Of a stretch of 64,000 nt of DNA, positions 39,561-48,795 are shown piece after piece. The DNA is taken from contig NZ_JAMZDE010000003.1 of NCBI RefSeq assembly GCF_024159085.1, forward strand, positions 1-64,000, read 5' to 3'. The notes beneath the pieces are model-generated. The model had not been told where the DNA came from, searched no databases, and saw only the letters and a list, made by a program, of their open reading frames with translations. The stretch's first letter is position 1. Each line of letters opens with the position of its first letter. The position numbers and the translations under genes are program-made. This stretch comes from Idiomarina rhizosphaerae. Its GTDB lineage: Bacteria > Pseudomonadota > Gammaproteobacteria > Enterobacterales > Alteromonadaceae.

Positions 39561-39938
39561 TTATTTACTGCTTAACCGCTCAATAGTGTCATCAATACCA
39601 ATAAAAAAGTCTTCTATAAGCTGAAATGCACTAGAAAACTCATAAGGTACACCTTTATCTGATAAATGCCGGTGTTTATGGTCATAAGCGTGCCTTTTAC
39701 CATTCACTTTTGACGCTTTTGATGCCTTAATACCGTGCGCGTTATCCATCCCAAAAACACGTTTGTTGCTTCTATCGTGCAGAGTTAAGTTATACCTAAT
39801 TCCATGGGGGATATGCTTTGAAGGCTTCACACGCCAAGCCTCGACTTTATACCAGTACCCATCACTTCTATGTACTTGAGTGCCATGCAGTTCCAATAAA
39901 TAGTCAATTCCACTATCACTCATTAACTCATATTTCAT
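39561..39938 (-). CDS. TumE-like toxin (DUF6516 family)
   Basis: 125 aa. It resembles the family described as TumE-like, formerly DUF6516: GYWYKVEAWRVKPSKHIPHG, YNLTLHDRSNKRVFGMDNAHG, DHKHRHLSDKGVPYEFSSA and a C-terminal helix FQLIEDFFIGIDDTIERL. The His-rich motif DHKHRH could be catalytic. These proteins are paired with HTH antitoxins, as here. The mode of action is not known to me. No clear SD; the ATG at residue 6 is an alternative start. AT-rich surroundings suggest transfer. Confidence 0.7.
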   Translation of the reverse strand: MKYELMSDSGIDYLLELHGTQVHRSDGYWYKVEAWRVKPSKHIPHGIRYNLTLHDRSNKRVFGMDNAHGIKASKASKVNGKRHAYDHKHRHLSDKGVPYEFSSAFQLIEDFFIGIDDTIERLSSK

Positions 39939-40199
39939 CCATGAAAGAAGTTATGACATAAACATAACCCACTAAAAGCCTGAATGCCAAGTACCGAAAG
40001 AAGAAAAGCATGTAATCCAATTCTATTTAATTAACGGCAAGAATATTTGTTGAATAGCCAATTTCGCCATAATTTGGCTTTTTAACACGACGTAGTCGAA
40101 TGAAAATTTTTTAACCGATTGATTTTATTTAATTTTATTTCTGGCCTAAGAATTGCTTTGTTGTCCATAATAAGAAGATAAGAACAACAAGGAAACATC
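39939..40199. other. intergenic region, AT-rich
   Basis: 261 bp between the divergent toxin and DUF1707 genes. It must hold both promoters but I cannot place them with confidence. A hairpin at 40056-40079 (AGCCAA / TTGGCT) followed by five T looks like an orphan rightward terminator with no gene in front, perhaps a remnant. Confidence 0.5.
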
Positions 40200-40850
40200 A
40201 TGAGTGTAAAATTTGAAGACCGTCCACTGGAAAAAGTCCGCGAAGAGACTATCGATCAGCTGGTCATGAACTACGGCCACGGTGAATTATCTGAAGAGGC
40301 TTTTGAACGTCGGCTTGATCAAGCTATGGACGCAACTGAACATAGCCAGCTGGCCGAATTGGTAGAAGACCTGGAGCTGACGCCAGATACCTCTTACGAC
40401 AGCATGAAAGAGCAGAAATTCTCGCCACATTATGGCGAAGGACGCGTTCAACCAACGGAAAAGGTGATATCCATACTGTCTTCTAATGAGCGCTGCGGCG
40501 TGTGGACAGTGCCGCGTGAAATCACCATCTACTCTCTGCTAGGCTCTGTAGAGCTGGACTTTACTGATGCCGTATTTCAGCACCCGGACGTCACTATCAA
40601 AATTATTGGCGGGCTTTCAAGTCTTGAAGTTTTTGTGCCCGAAGAAATTACCATTAGCACCAACGTCTTTAGTGTTCTTGGCTCCACCGAAAATAAAGCG
40701 CCCTCAATGGGCAACCTAAAGCAAGCTCCGCATATACGAATTGAAGGCTTCCAGTTGCTTGGCTCGGTTGAAGTGAAAGTAAAACGCACCATAAAAGAGA
40801 AGTTCGTAGCCTTTGCTAATAGCTTAAAGGGCACCTTTCAATCTCGCTAA
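40200..40850 (+). CDS. DUF1707 and LiaF-like domain protein
   Basis: 216 aa. N-terminal DUF1707 (SHOCT-like) domain (about 12-60; EETIDQLVMNYGHGELSEEA, FERRLDQAM), then a beta-rich LiaF/YvqF C-terminal-like domain (about 85-200; FSPHYGEGRV, TIYSLLGSVELDFTDAVF, IRIEGFQLLGSVEVKVK). No transmembrane helix, unlike LiaF itself. Such proteins are linked to envelope-stress signalling in other bacteria, but this one is uncharacterised. Strong SD AAGGAA. It ends 18 nt before a glutathione S-transferase remnant. Confidence 0.8.
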   Translation: MSVKFEDRPLEKVREETIDQLVMNYGHGELSEEAFERRLDQAMDATEHSQLAELVEDLELTPDTSYDSMKEQKFSPHYGEGRVQPTEKVISILSSNERCGVWTVPREITIYSLLGSVELDFTDAVFQHPDVTIKIIGGLSSLEVFVPEEITISTNVFSVLGSTENKAPSMGNLKQAPHIRIEGFQLLGSVEVKVKRTIKEKFVAFANSLKGTFQSR

Positions 40851-40868
40851 AGCAGGCATAGGTTAATT

Positions 40869-40949
40869 CAGCTGCGTGTCGACGACCGCTGGCCTAATCT
40901 AAAAGCCTGGTACGAACGTATGAAACAGCGCGACTCATCAAAGGTTTAA
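40869..40949 (+). pseudogene. C-terminal remnant of a glutathione S-transferase
   Basis: In frame, 40869-40949 reads QLRVDDRWPNLKAWYERMKQ followed by RDSSKV and a stop. WPNLKAWYERMKQRDS is typical of the very end of many GSTs. No start or N-terminal domain is present; the fragment lies straight behind the DUF1707 stop. It does not match the end of the next GST ([20 protein letters not shown]), so it is not a local duplicate but the tail of a different, deleted gene. Confidence 0.7.
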
Positions 40950-40958
40950 GGAATAAAC

Positions 40959-41624
40959 ATGATTGAACTCTACACATCAGCAACCCCCAATGGTTATAAA
41001 GCCACGGTCACCTTAGAAGAAATGGGGCTGGACTATAACCTGCACCATGTGCAGTTGCAGGAGAATGAGCAAAAACGCCCGGAGTTTCTAAAAATGAACC
41101 CTAACGGCCGTATTCCGGTGATTGTCGATAAAAATAACGATGATTTCGCGGTATTCGAGTCCGGCGCTATTATGTTGTACCTGGCGGAAACCTACGACAA
41201 GCTCAATCCTAAAGACCCGAAAGAACGTTCACGTATGATCCAGTGGCTGATGTTTCAGATGGGTGGCATTGGCCCCATGATGGGTCAGGCCAATGTCTTC
41301 TATCGGTATTTTCCGGAGAAGCTGCCTTCAGCCATTGAGCGCTACCAGAATGAAACCCGCCGATTGTTTGAAGTGCTGAACACACGTTTAGGTGAATCTG
41401 AATATTTAGCGGGTGATAACTTCTCGTTAGCGGATATTGCCAACTGGTGCTGGGTGCGTACCCATGACTGGTCCGGTGTGAGTCTGGATGGTCTGGAGAA
41501 CTTAAAACGCTGGATGAACACCATTAGTGAGCGCCCAGCCTGCCAACGCGGCGTAACAAAGCCGGAGCGGATGGGCGACCCTGACGAACTGGTCAAGAGC
41601 GCCCAGAAAATGGTACAGCGTTAA
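40959..41624 (+). CDS. glutathione S-transferase, Nu/YfcG-like
   Basis: 221 aa cytoplasmic thioredoxin-fold protein. The N-terminal domain has [19 protein letters not shown], with the Thr-Pro-Asn motif of YfcG/YghU disulfide oxidoreductases instead of a catalytic Cys, then [11 protein letters not shown] and the glutathione-binding [11 protein letters not shown]. The C-terminal helical domain has [12 protein letters not shown]. Likely acts on glutathione disulfides. SD AAGGAA. Its stop overlaps the convergent ABC-F gene by 4 nt. Confidence 0.88.
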   Translation: MIELYTSATPNGYKATVTLEEMGLDYNLHHVQLQENEQKRPEFLKMNPNGRIPVIVDKNNDDFAVFESGAIMLYLAETYDKLNPKDPKERSRMIQWLMFQMGGIGPMMGQANVFYRYFPEKLPSAIERYQNETRRLFEVLNTRLGESEYLAGDNFSLADIANWCWVRTHDWSGVSLDGLENLKRWMNTISERPACQRGVTKPERMGDPDELVKSAQKMVQR

Positions 41625-43210
41625 GCCGCAGCGAGCTGCGCCAGATACTCATCGTAACTGCCGGCAAAGTCACGTAAGCCTTTGTCGGTAATTTCGATAA
41701 TACGCGTGGCCAGTGACGACACGAACTCTCGGTCATGGCTAACAAACAGCAAAGTGCCTTCAAACTGTTCCAGTGCCAGGTTCAACGACTCTATCGACTC
41801 CATATCCAAATGGTTGGTCGGTTCGTCCATCACCAGAATGTTCGGGCGTTGCAATATCAGTTTACCGAAAATCATTCGCCCTTTTTCACCACCGGATAAA
41901 ATCGATACCGGCTTTTGAATATCGTCTGAAGAGAACAACATACGACCCAGAACACCACGAATGGCCTGCTCGTCATCACCCGGCTTCTTCCACTGATACA
42001 TCCACTCGTATACGGTCATTTCCTGCTTAAACCAGTGGGCGTGATCCTGCGCGTAATAACCTATAGCCGCGTTTTCAGACCATTTGATACTGCCTGAGTC
42101 CGGCGTGTATTCGCCCATCAGGCATTTCAACAACGTGGTTTTACCGATACCGTTGGCACCAATAATGGCGACTTTTTCACCCACTTCTATCGAGGTACTC
42201 AAGCCTTTTAAGACCGCTTCGTCTTCGAAGCTCTTACGCACGTTTTCGGTTTCAAGCGCTAACCGGTAGAGTTTCTTTTCCTGGGTAAAACGAATGTACG
42301 GATTAACACGACTGGAGGCTTTAACCTCGTCCAGCTGAATTTTCTCCATTTGTTTCTGGCGCGAGGTCGCCTGCTTAGCTTTCGAGGCATTCGCCGAGAA
42401 ACGGCTGACAAAGCTCTGCAGCTCGGCAATTTTCTCTTTCTTCTTGGCGTTATCGCTCATTAACTGCTCGCGCGCCTGAGTCGCCGCGAACATGTATTCG
42501 TCGTAGTTGCCCGGGTACACACGCAGCTCGCCATAGTCAATGTCAGCCATGTGCGTACAAACCGTGTTCAGAAAGTGACGGTCGTGCGAGATAATGATCA
42601 TGGTGCTTTGCTTTTCGGCTAATACGCCTTCCAGCCAACGAATGGTGTTAATGTCCAGGTTGTTGGTCGGTTCGTCCAGCAACATAATATCCGGCTCGGA
42701 AAACAGTACCTGCGCCAGTAACACCCGAATTTTTACACCCGGTGCCAGCGCCGACATCAGCCCAAAGTGCTGCTCTACCGGTATGCCCAGCCCCAGCAAT
42801 AACTCACCGGCGCGTGACTCCGCAGTATAACCATCCATTTCAGCAAATTCGGTTTCCAGGTCGGCCACACGCATGCCGTCTTCTTCGCTCATTTCGCCGC
42901 TGCTGTAGATGCGGTCACGCTCTTCTTTTACCGCCCACAGCTCTTCGTGCCCCATAATAACGGCATCAACGACACTGTAGTCTTCGTAAGCAAATTGATC
43001 CTGACGCAACTTACCGATGCGAATATTAGGTTCCAGCGACACATTGCCAGCCGAAGGCTCCTGCTCACCACTTAATATGCGCATAAAGGTCGACTTACCG
43101 CAGCCATTAGCGCCTATCAGGCCATAACGGTTACCGTTGCCGAATTTAACAGAAATATTCTCAAAAAGAGGCTTTGCACCAAATTGCATGGTGATATTTG
43201 CAGCAGAAAT
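41621..43210 (-). CDS. ybiT: ABC-F family ATPase YbiT
   Basis: Soluble tandem ABC protein that acts on ribosomes to resolve stalled translation. Two ATPase modules: Walker [10 protein letters not shown] (about 35-43) and IGANGIGKT (about 350), signatures [13 protein letters not shown] and LSGGEKGRM, Walker [11 protein letters not shown] and [10 protein letters not shown], with the inter-domain linker ([15 protein letters not shown]) between. A GTG start ([12 protein letters not shown]) aligns with the E. coli YbiT N-terminus and gives 529 aa; an ATG eight codons upstream is possible. Divergent from mscS. Confidence 0.92.
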   Translation of the reverse strand: MSAANITMQFGAKPLFENISVKFGNGNRYGLIGANGCGKSTFMRILSGEQEPSAGNVSLEPNIRIGKLRQDQFAYEDYSVVDAVIMGHEELWAVKEERDRIYSSGEMSEEDGMRVADLETEFAEMDGYTAESRAGELLLGLGIPVEQHFGLMSALAPGVKIRVLLAQVLFSEPDIMLLDEPTNNLDINTIRWLEGVLAEKQSTMIIISHDRHFLNTVCTHMADIDYGELRVYPGNYDEYMFAATQAREQLMSDNAKKKEKIAELQSFVSRFSANASKAKQATSRQKQMEKIQLDEVKASSRVNPYIRFTQEKKLYRLALETENVRKSFEDEAVLKGLSTSIEVGEKVAIIGANGIGKTTLLKCLMGEYTPDSGSIKWSENAAIGYYAQDHAHWFKQEMTVYEWMYQWKKPGDDEQAIRGVLGRMLFSSDDIQKPVSILSGGEKGRMIFGKLILQRPNILVMDEPTNHLDMESIESLNLALEQFEGTLLFVSHDREFVSSLATRIIEITDKGLRDFAGSYDEYLAQLAAA

Positions 43211-43314
43211 CACGTAGTCAACATCCAGGATCATAGGGTAAAAATTGAGCGCGCAATGTACGTGTTTTTCGCGTAAATTACAAAGAAAGATTCACTATAA
43301 TAGGTAAATAGATT

Positions 43315-44202
43315 ATGCAAATGTCCTGGACAGACATCTCTTCTGGTTTAGATAGGATCTGGAATATCGAGCTGTGGAAAGCGGGAGACGCTCAGATATA
43401 CCTCAGCCAGGTGATTATCGCTATTACGCTGATTGTTGTTGGCATCATTGTCATACGCTGGATAGGCTCCAGCCTGGTTAAACGTGCCTTAAAGTCCAGC
43501 CATGCGTCGCAGAACACCATTTACGCTTTTCGTAAGTTGTTCTCTTTTCTGGGCTACGTGCTTATTGTTCTTATTGCCCTACCGGTCGCTGGCATCCCTA
43601 TTACTATATTCGCGGTTTTAGGTGGTGCATTAGCCATTGGTGTCGGTTTTGGTGCCCAGAACCTGCTCAACAACCTTATTTCCGGCATGATATTAATTGC
43701 CGAACGCCCTATTCGCATTGGCGATATTGTAGAGCTGGAAAACGAACGTGGCCGTATCGAAGAAATAGGTAACCGCTGCGTCCGCATCAAACGTTTCGAC
43801 GGTGTGCATGTGCTGGTACCGAACAGTTACTTTCTGGAGCAACGCGTAGTAAACTGGACACTGGTTTCCACTGAAATACGCAGCACAGTGACTGTTGGCG
43901 TTGCCTATGGCTCTCCGATAGACAAGGTTCGCGAATTGATGATGGAAGCGGCCAGCCAACACGAAAAAATAGTTCAACGCTTACCCTTTGAGGTTTTCTT
44001 CGACGAGTTTGGCGACAACAGCCTGACCTTCAATTTGCTGTTCTGGACAGAAGTAGAAGCCCCTATGGATATTCGCCGGGTGCAGTCTGATATCCGCTTT
44101 AAACTGGATAAGCTTTTCGCCGAGAACGATATTGTTATCGCCTTCCCACAGCGCGACGTGCATTTGGATACCCTGAAGCCGTTAGAGATAAAGATGACGT
44201 AG
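43315..44202 (+). CDS. small-conductance mechanosensitive channel family protein
   Basis: 295-aa inner-membrane channel of the MscS family that opens under hypo-osmotic shock. Three hydrophobic segments (about 25-45, 75-95 and 100-120); the third is Gly/Ala-rich (FAVLGGALAIGVGFGAQNLL), as in the MscS pore helix. It is followed by the cytoplasmic beta domain PIRIGDIVELENERGRIEEIG. The TAG stop (44200-44202) is part of the GTAG head of a REP element. Confidence 0.9.
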   Translation: MQMSWTDISSGLDRIWNIELWKAGDAQIYLSQVIIAITLIVVGIIVIRWIGSSLVKRALKSSHASQNTIYAFRKLFSFLGYVLIVLIALPVAGIPITIFAVLGGALAIGVGFGAQNLLNNLISGMILIAERPIRIGDIVELENERGRIEEIGNRCVRIKRFDGVHVLVPNSYFLEQRVVNWTLVSTEIRSTVTVGVAYGSPIDKVRELMMEAASQHEKIVQRLPFEVFFDEFGDNSLTFNLLFWTEVEAPMDIRRVQSDIRFKLDKLFAENDIVIAFPQRDVHLDTLKPLEIKMT

Positions 44203-44254
44203 CCTGATGTTCACATCAGGTGAGATATTGAACCTGACATAAATGTCAGGCTAC
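44199..44254. repeat. REP/BIME pair, 56 bp
   Basis: A plus REP at 44199-44220 (GTAG, CCTGATGT loop ACATCAGG) and a minus REP at 44233-44254 (CCTGACAT...GTCAGG, CTAC) with linker TGAGATATTGAA. The GTAG contains the stop codon of the MscS-family gene. Confidence 0.88.
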
Positions 44255-44262
44255 CTCACTTT

Positions 44263-44305
44263 GTCAGGTGAGATATTGGATAGAGCATAAAAAACGCCAG
44301 GCTAC
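44263..44305. repeat. decayed REP remnants
   Basis: GTCAGGTGAGATATTGGAT and CGCCAGGCTAC at 44263-44305 keep parts of the BIME linker and head, with an internal deletion. It sits between two intact 56-bp pairs. Confidence 0.55.
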
Positions 44306-44311
44306 GTCTAT

Positions 44312-44367
44312 GTAGCCTGACGTTCACGTCAGGTGAGATATTGGACCTGACATAAATGTCAGGCTAC
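44312..44367. repeat. REP/BIME pair, 56 bp
   Basis: A plus REP at 44312-44333 (GTAG, CCTGACGT loop ACGTCAGG) and a minus REP at 44346-44367, linker TGAGATATTGGA. It ends 12 nt before the stop of the TonB receptor gene, so together with the pair at 44199 it separates two convergent genes. Confidence 0.88.
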
Positions 44368-44379
44368 AGCACCCATCAA

Positions 44380-47085
44380 TCAGAACTCGTAGCTATAACT
44401 CAAGCTAAACACGGTTCCAACTTCTTTACTACGAACTAGAATATCCGACTGAGTCACTTCCTGATCTTCCCCAAGAATGTTCTTCACCTTGAAGCCGATT
44501 TTAGAATTAAAGCTCGGATAATAGCTGTAAACCAAATCCAGTGAATGGAAGGGTTGCTCGTAAGCATCCTCACGTCCACCGATACCGGCCGCTAAGATAC
44601 GCTCACCAAACACGTTATACACCAGCGAAGTGGCATGTTCACCGTTAGCTGAGTCGTAGTTCAACTGGAAGTTGGCAACGTACTCAGAGTGTCCCGTCAT
44701 ACGCTTAGTCCGGTTGGTTAAGTTACCCGCCAATGCCGGATCAATCGACGCTTCAGAGTCACTCCAGGTTAAGTTACCAGAGGTAAAGAACCCGTTCGCC
44801 AGGTAACCTAAATCGTGCAGCCACTCAAGCTCAACACCATAGACTTCAGCTGATTCACCATTAACGTAACTTAAGGTGTAATCTTCATCGCCCACCTGAA
44901 GCACTGATTCAATGGGGTTCTTTATGTCCTTATAGAAAGCCGCAATAGTGTAATTGTCGCCATTATCGGCATAGTACTCAAAGCGTGCATCGTAGTTACG
45001 TAAATCACTGCTCTCTAAGCCAGCTCTTCCGAACGTACGAATGTCCGTAATTGGGTCGTAGTAAGCCACCGGCACTGTTTCACGTAAATCCGGACGCACA
45101 ACGGTTTCGCCGTAACCAAAACGCAACTGATAATTATCACTGGCCATATAAGTCAGCGATAAAGCCGTGTAGAGGTCGTCTTCAGCAATGGTACTTTCAA
45201 GCACACGCTCAGGATTGAAATAATTATTTAAATCCTGCTCACTAAAAATTAAGCTCGATGTTGCCAGAGAAACCTGTTTAAAATCTTCATAACGAACACC
45301 ACCACTTACACGCCAGGTATTATCGAATATTGCGTCGAATTCACCGTAATAGGCATCAATTTTCTGGGCTGCCAGATAGTCATCCGCATTTGGCGCACTG
45401 GGTTCACGGAAAGAAATACGGAAGTCGTTGTCATCTATAACATCATCCGTCAAATAACCTGTGACACCTAACACGTCATCTAAGTCGTCCAGCACTGACA
45501 AACGCGAACCCGATGCATTGTCCAGACTAAAGCGACTGGTACTGTAATAACGCGCTTTATCAACAAAGTCATAACCCGCTTTTAGCTCAAGCTCTATTCC
45601 GGAAAACGCAAGTGGTAATGAGAAATTACCGCCGTAAGATTTAACGTTATCTTCCATATCAACAAACTGGAAAATAGCACGGTTGTCATCGCCCGTTACT
45701 CGAGTTTCAGAGAAGTTACCCTCGGTGTCATAAATATCGTCAAAACGATACGAAACTTCGGTAGGAATATCCGTTTCCGCTTTTGATTCCGTATACTGCC
45801 AGTCGAAACCAATGCCCCAGTAGTCCATAAGAGTATGTTGGCCGCGGAACTGATCCACGTTTAAGACACGCTCTTCGTATTTGAATTCGTGCTCGCGGTT
45901 AGCAATACCGGTTCCGACTATAGTTTTCAGGTTACTGCCGTTCGGGCTTTGCTTGATACCAAACTCCGATTCATCTTCCGAGTCTTCAAGATAAATTTTG
46001 GTATAACTAACACTGTGTGTATCCAGTTCATAACCCGCAGTAAAGAAACCATTCAAGCGTTCCGTTTCTGTCGTTACTGTGGTTTCTTCAAAGGTGTTGT
46101 AACAAGACTTAGAGATGTCTTCGACCGTCGCCAGAGAAGTTGAACAATCAGCTGTTGCGTTGTTACTGATAACCGCATTTTTGCGTTCAGAAACATCCCA
46201 GTCATTATCGTAGGAAGCCGCGGCTAACACGCCTATGGTTCCACCGAAAAATGACTCGTCAAAGCTATTACCTAAGGTGGCTTTAAAGTCCATATTAGGA
46301 TCTAAAGATTCTTTCTTCAGCACCATGTCTCGTGGTAACTGTTTAGCCAGCGACGCATTTATTACCCGAGCCTGATCCCCTGCACTATTTCCAGAACCGG
46401 TCAGACCGTCAGTATTAACAATATTACGTAGACTAAAGTCACCCTGATAGCGACCAATTGCGTCTTTTATGCCTGCCGGAATACCGCTGTCGTCCCGGTT
46501 ATAGGTATAACCTTCGTCTGCGTTGCTGTTCATACCAACGCCCGCTTCAAGGCTAAAGACAAAGTCGTCAGGCAAAGAACGCGTACGAATATCAATATTA
46601 CCGCCACCAAAAGCCGCTGGCATTGAAGGTGAAAACACCTTCTGCACTGCCATGCTTTCAATGATAGTTGATGGGATAATATCCAAAGGAATGACGTTAC
46701 GGGTTAAATCCGGGCTGGGTATGCTGGCACCATTGATGCGGGCACTTGAATAACGCTCGCCTAAACCGCGCACATAAATAAATTTACCATCAACCAGGGT
46801 TAAACCGGTCACCCGGCGTAAAGCCGAGGCCGCGTCGCTGTCGCCAGAACGAGACAACTGCTCGGCACCCAGAATATCAGCCACAAAAGCCTGGTTTTTG
46901 CGTTCCTGAACAACAGCCGCGGCACTACCCTGCAAACGACTGCCAGTGGTAACCACTTCTTCAATCGTCGATTCGCGTTCAACGTCTGCTTCATCGGCTT
47001 GCTGAGCCAAAGCTGCCGGCGCAGAGGCAAACAACCCCAGTCCAACCGCTAAAGCAACAGGTTTGAGTTTGTATTGATTTTTCAT
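44380..47085 (-). CDS. TonB-dependent outer membrane receptor
   Basis: 901 aa. Signal peptide MKNQYKLKPVALAVGLGLF...APAALA, then a TonB box-like STIEEVVTTGSR, plug domain (about 45-170; SALRRVTGLTLVDGKFIYVR, GLGERYSSARINGA) and a large beta-barrel ending with Phe (VFSLSYSYEF), the BAM recognition residue. SD AGGAG upstream of the ATG. It lies 74 bp downstream of a lipoprotein gene on the same strand with a hairpin between. The ligand is unknown; the Pho box upstream of the pair points to a phosphorus source, by inference. Confidence 0.9.
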   Translation of the reverse strand: MKNQYKLKPVALAVGLGLFASAPAALAQQADEADVERESTIEEVVTTGSRLQGSAAAVVQERKNQAFVADILGAEQLSRSGDSDAASALRRVTGLTLVDGKFIYVRGLGERYSSARINGASIPSPDLTRNVIPLDIIPSTIIESMAVQKVFSPSMPAAFGGGNIDIRTRSLPDDFVFSLEAGVGMNSNADEGYTYNRDDSGIPAGIKDAIGRYQGDFSLRNIVNTDGLTGSGNSAGDQARVINASLAKQLPRDMVLKKESLDPNMDFKATLGNSFDESFFGGTIGVLAAASYDNDWDVSERKNAVISNNATADCSTSLATVEDISKSCYNTFEETTVTTETERLNGFFTAGYELDTHSVSYTKIYLEDSEDESEFGIKQSPNGSNLKTIVGTGIANREHEFKYEERVLNVDQFRGQHTLMDYWGIGFDWQYTESKAETDIPTEVSYRFDDIYDTEGNFSETRVTGDDNRAIFQFVDMEDNVKSYGGNFSLPLAFSGIELELKAGYDFVDKARYYSTSRFSLDNASGSRLSVLDDLDDVLGVTGYLTDDVIDDNDFRISFREPSAPNADDYLAAQKIDAYYGEFDAIFDNTWRVSGGVRYEDFKQVSLATSSLIFSEQDLNNYFNPERVLESTIAEDDLYTALSLTYMASDNYQLRFGYGETVVRPDLRETVPVAYYDPITDIRTFGRAGLESSDLRNYDARFEYYADNGDNYTIAAFYKDIKNPIESVLQVGDEDYTLSYVNGESAEVYGVELEWLHDLGYLANGFFTSGNLTWSDSEASIDPALAGNLTNRTKRMTGHSEYVANFQLNYDSANGEHATSLVYNVFGERILAAGIGGREDAYEQPFHSLDLVYSYYPSFNSKIGFKVKNILGEDQEVTQSDILVRSKEVGTVFSLSYSYEF

Positions 47086-47111
47086 AACCAACTCCTGCAA
47101 TAAAATCGGAA

Positions 47112-47138
47112 AATAGGCGCAACACCGTTGCGCCTATT
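47112..47138 (-). terminator. strong hairpin between lipoprotein and TonB receptor genes
   Basis: A perfect 12-bp inverted repeat (AATAGGCGCAAC / GTTGCGCCTATT) with a 3-nt loop lies 20 bp past the lipoprotein stop. On the minus strand it is followed by TTCCGATTTTA, not a clean T run. It may act as a partial terminator or as an RNA stabiliser that raises the upstream gene relative to the receptor. Confidence 0.65.
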
Positions 47139-47158
47139 CATTCGCATTCCAACTCAAA

Positions 47159-48730
47159 TTAGTCTGCGTCAGCAGCAGCTACAGCAGTTTCAACCCACTG
47201 GTACCACTCAGAGCTTGTATCGTCGTCAGACAATGCGCCGATGAAATCAACCGGAGTAAAGAAGTCATCGTTCAATGCAGTTAAGTCATTCGCTGCGATA
47301 GTGATAGATGAAGTCATATCTGTAGAGATACCGTCATCATTCAGGACAGTAGCGGAACCATCAAGAATTTCGTTTACGCCACCGTTCGGATACCAGGCTG
47401 AGTAAGTTTCGCCATCTGCGAAAGTGTTATCACCGGTATTTACGAAGTTGTTAGTACAGGCTAAAACTGAGCTGTAGAAGTCCAGTTCGCCGTTATCTAC
47501 GCCAGCTTCACCGTCTGTCGTAAAGAAGATACAACCGTCGTCAGCAGTACCATTCTCTTTAACTTTCAGGACGTTATACATTTGACCCTGGAAGTTATCA
47601 TCAAACTTAGTGGCAATAGATGGATCGTTGTCACGTACAGATTTACCATCAGTGGTGATAATAGTTACGTTAGCAATGGTCGGTGCTGATGTTGGCGCCT
47701 GGCTATAGTCTGGACCGTTATTTTTTTCACCGTCGGCTTCAAATCCGCCGTTACCCATGTAGTTAGTATTGCCATCTACAGTTACTGTACCGTGTTTAAT
47801 AAACAGGAACTGTGCACGGCCTTGCCAGCCAGCATCGATGTCCATTGAGTCATCCTGAGTATCGGTGAAAACCACGTTTTTAACATCCGCTTTCCCCCCG
47901 AAGAACTCAATACCGTCATCAAAACCCTGATGAATGTGAATAAACTCATAAGATGAACCAGAACCGACAGCATTCAGAGTTAAAGAGTTTAAATCATCTC
48001 CGGGACCACCATCACGAGGGCCTGAACCGGCGTACCAAATTTTTGCATATTTAATTGAACCACTGTCGTCAGTGTTATCGTTGCCGCCGTAATAGCTCAC
48101 GATACCTTCAGACTCTACGTTACACGTACCGCCATCGCGCTGCGCGTCAGTACACTGATTGGTAATACCGTTACCGTTGATGATGATACCGCCCCAGTCT
48201 GCATAACGTGGTGCATCACCAGAAACGTTCAGACGGTCAAATTCGTTGGCAGAAGTAAATTTAATTGGCTTGTCGAAAGTACCAACAGCATTTAGCTGCG
48301 CGCCGCGAGCAACCTGAATAATGGCTTCACCAGAGGTAAAGGCCAATGTAGCACCTGGCTCAACGGTCATAACCGGGCCATTCTGGTTAATTTCACAACT
48401 TGTCGTCGTGTCGCAATCGACACCAATTTGCAGCGCGCCTTCAAATACGTGCACACCGCCGTCAGGCAATTCTTCAAAAGTAATATCTTCATCAATTTCG
48501 ATGGTCGCACTGGCGAAGTTTTCATCATAGGTACAGTCTTGACCGTCGTAGGTACCTTCCACATCACCGTAGCTTGCGCAGGCAACAGCATTACCACCGT
48601 CACCACCATTACCACCGTCAGCGCCGCCGCCATTATTGACCGTTGGTGTAACATTAATGTCGCCGCCGCAACCGGCTAAAAATAAAGCTGTAGTTACTGC
48701 AGAGATTTTGAATAAGGTATTAAATTTCAT
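47159..48730 (-). CDS. outer membrane lipoprotein with predicted beta-helix repeats
   Basis: 523 aa. Signal peptide with lipobox LFLAGC (Cys about 21), then GGD and a Gly/Asn/Asp-rich linker (NNGGGADGGNGGDGGN). The rest is acidic and made of short beta-strand repeats (GAQLNAVGTFDKPIKFTSAN, FDDGIEFFGGKADVKNVVF, DDSMDIDAGWQGRAQFLF) like a right-handed parallel beta-helix. Its acidic loops suggest calcium binding. Paired with a TonB-dependent receptor, it may be a surface ligand-capture protein. SD GGGAG. A Pho box lies 66 bp upstream. I do not recognise a characterised homologue. Confidence 0.8.
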   Translation of the reverse strand: MKFNTLFKISAVTTALFLAGCGGDINVTPTVNNGGGADGGNGGDGGNAVACASYGDVEGTYDGQDCTYDENFASATIEIDEDITFEELPDGGVHVFEGALQIGVDCDTTTSCEINQNGPVMTVEPGATLAFTSGEAIIQVARGAQLNAVGTFDKPIKFTSANEFDRLNVSGDAPRYADWGGIIINGNGITNQCTDAQRDGGTCNVESEGIVSYYGGNDNTDDSGSIKYAKIWYAGSGPRDGGPGDDLNSLTLNAVGSGSSYEFIHIHQGFDDGIEFFGGKADVKNVVFTDTQDDSMDIDAGWQGRAQFLFIKHGTVTVDGNTNYMGNGGFEADGEKNNGPDYSQAPTSAPTIANVTIITTDGKSVRDNDPSIATKFDDNFQGQMYNVLKVKENGTADDGCIFFTTDGEAGVDNGELDFYSSVLACTNNFVNTGDNTFADGETYSAWYPNGGVNEILDGSATVLNDDGISTDMTSSITIAANDLTALNDDFFTPVDFIGALSDDDTSSEWYQWVETAVAAADAD

Positions 48731-48795
48731 TGGGTTCTCCCGACTTGGATTTTATCCAGTTATGATTTAAGTCGGAAGAAGACTAAGACGCTTGC

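Noticed and set aside
35913..39938. tRNA-Phe as attachment site of an integrated island
   Set aside because: I saw no integrase gene and no second copy of the tRNA 3' end in the window. The accessory stretch is noted, but not as an integrative element.
36034..44367. CRISPR-like array from repeated CCTGA...TCAGG units
   Set aside because: Units are inverted pairs in separate gaps, without regular spacers or cas genes. They are REP elements.
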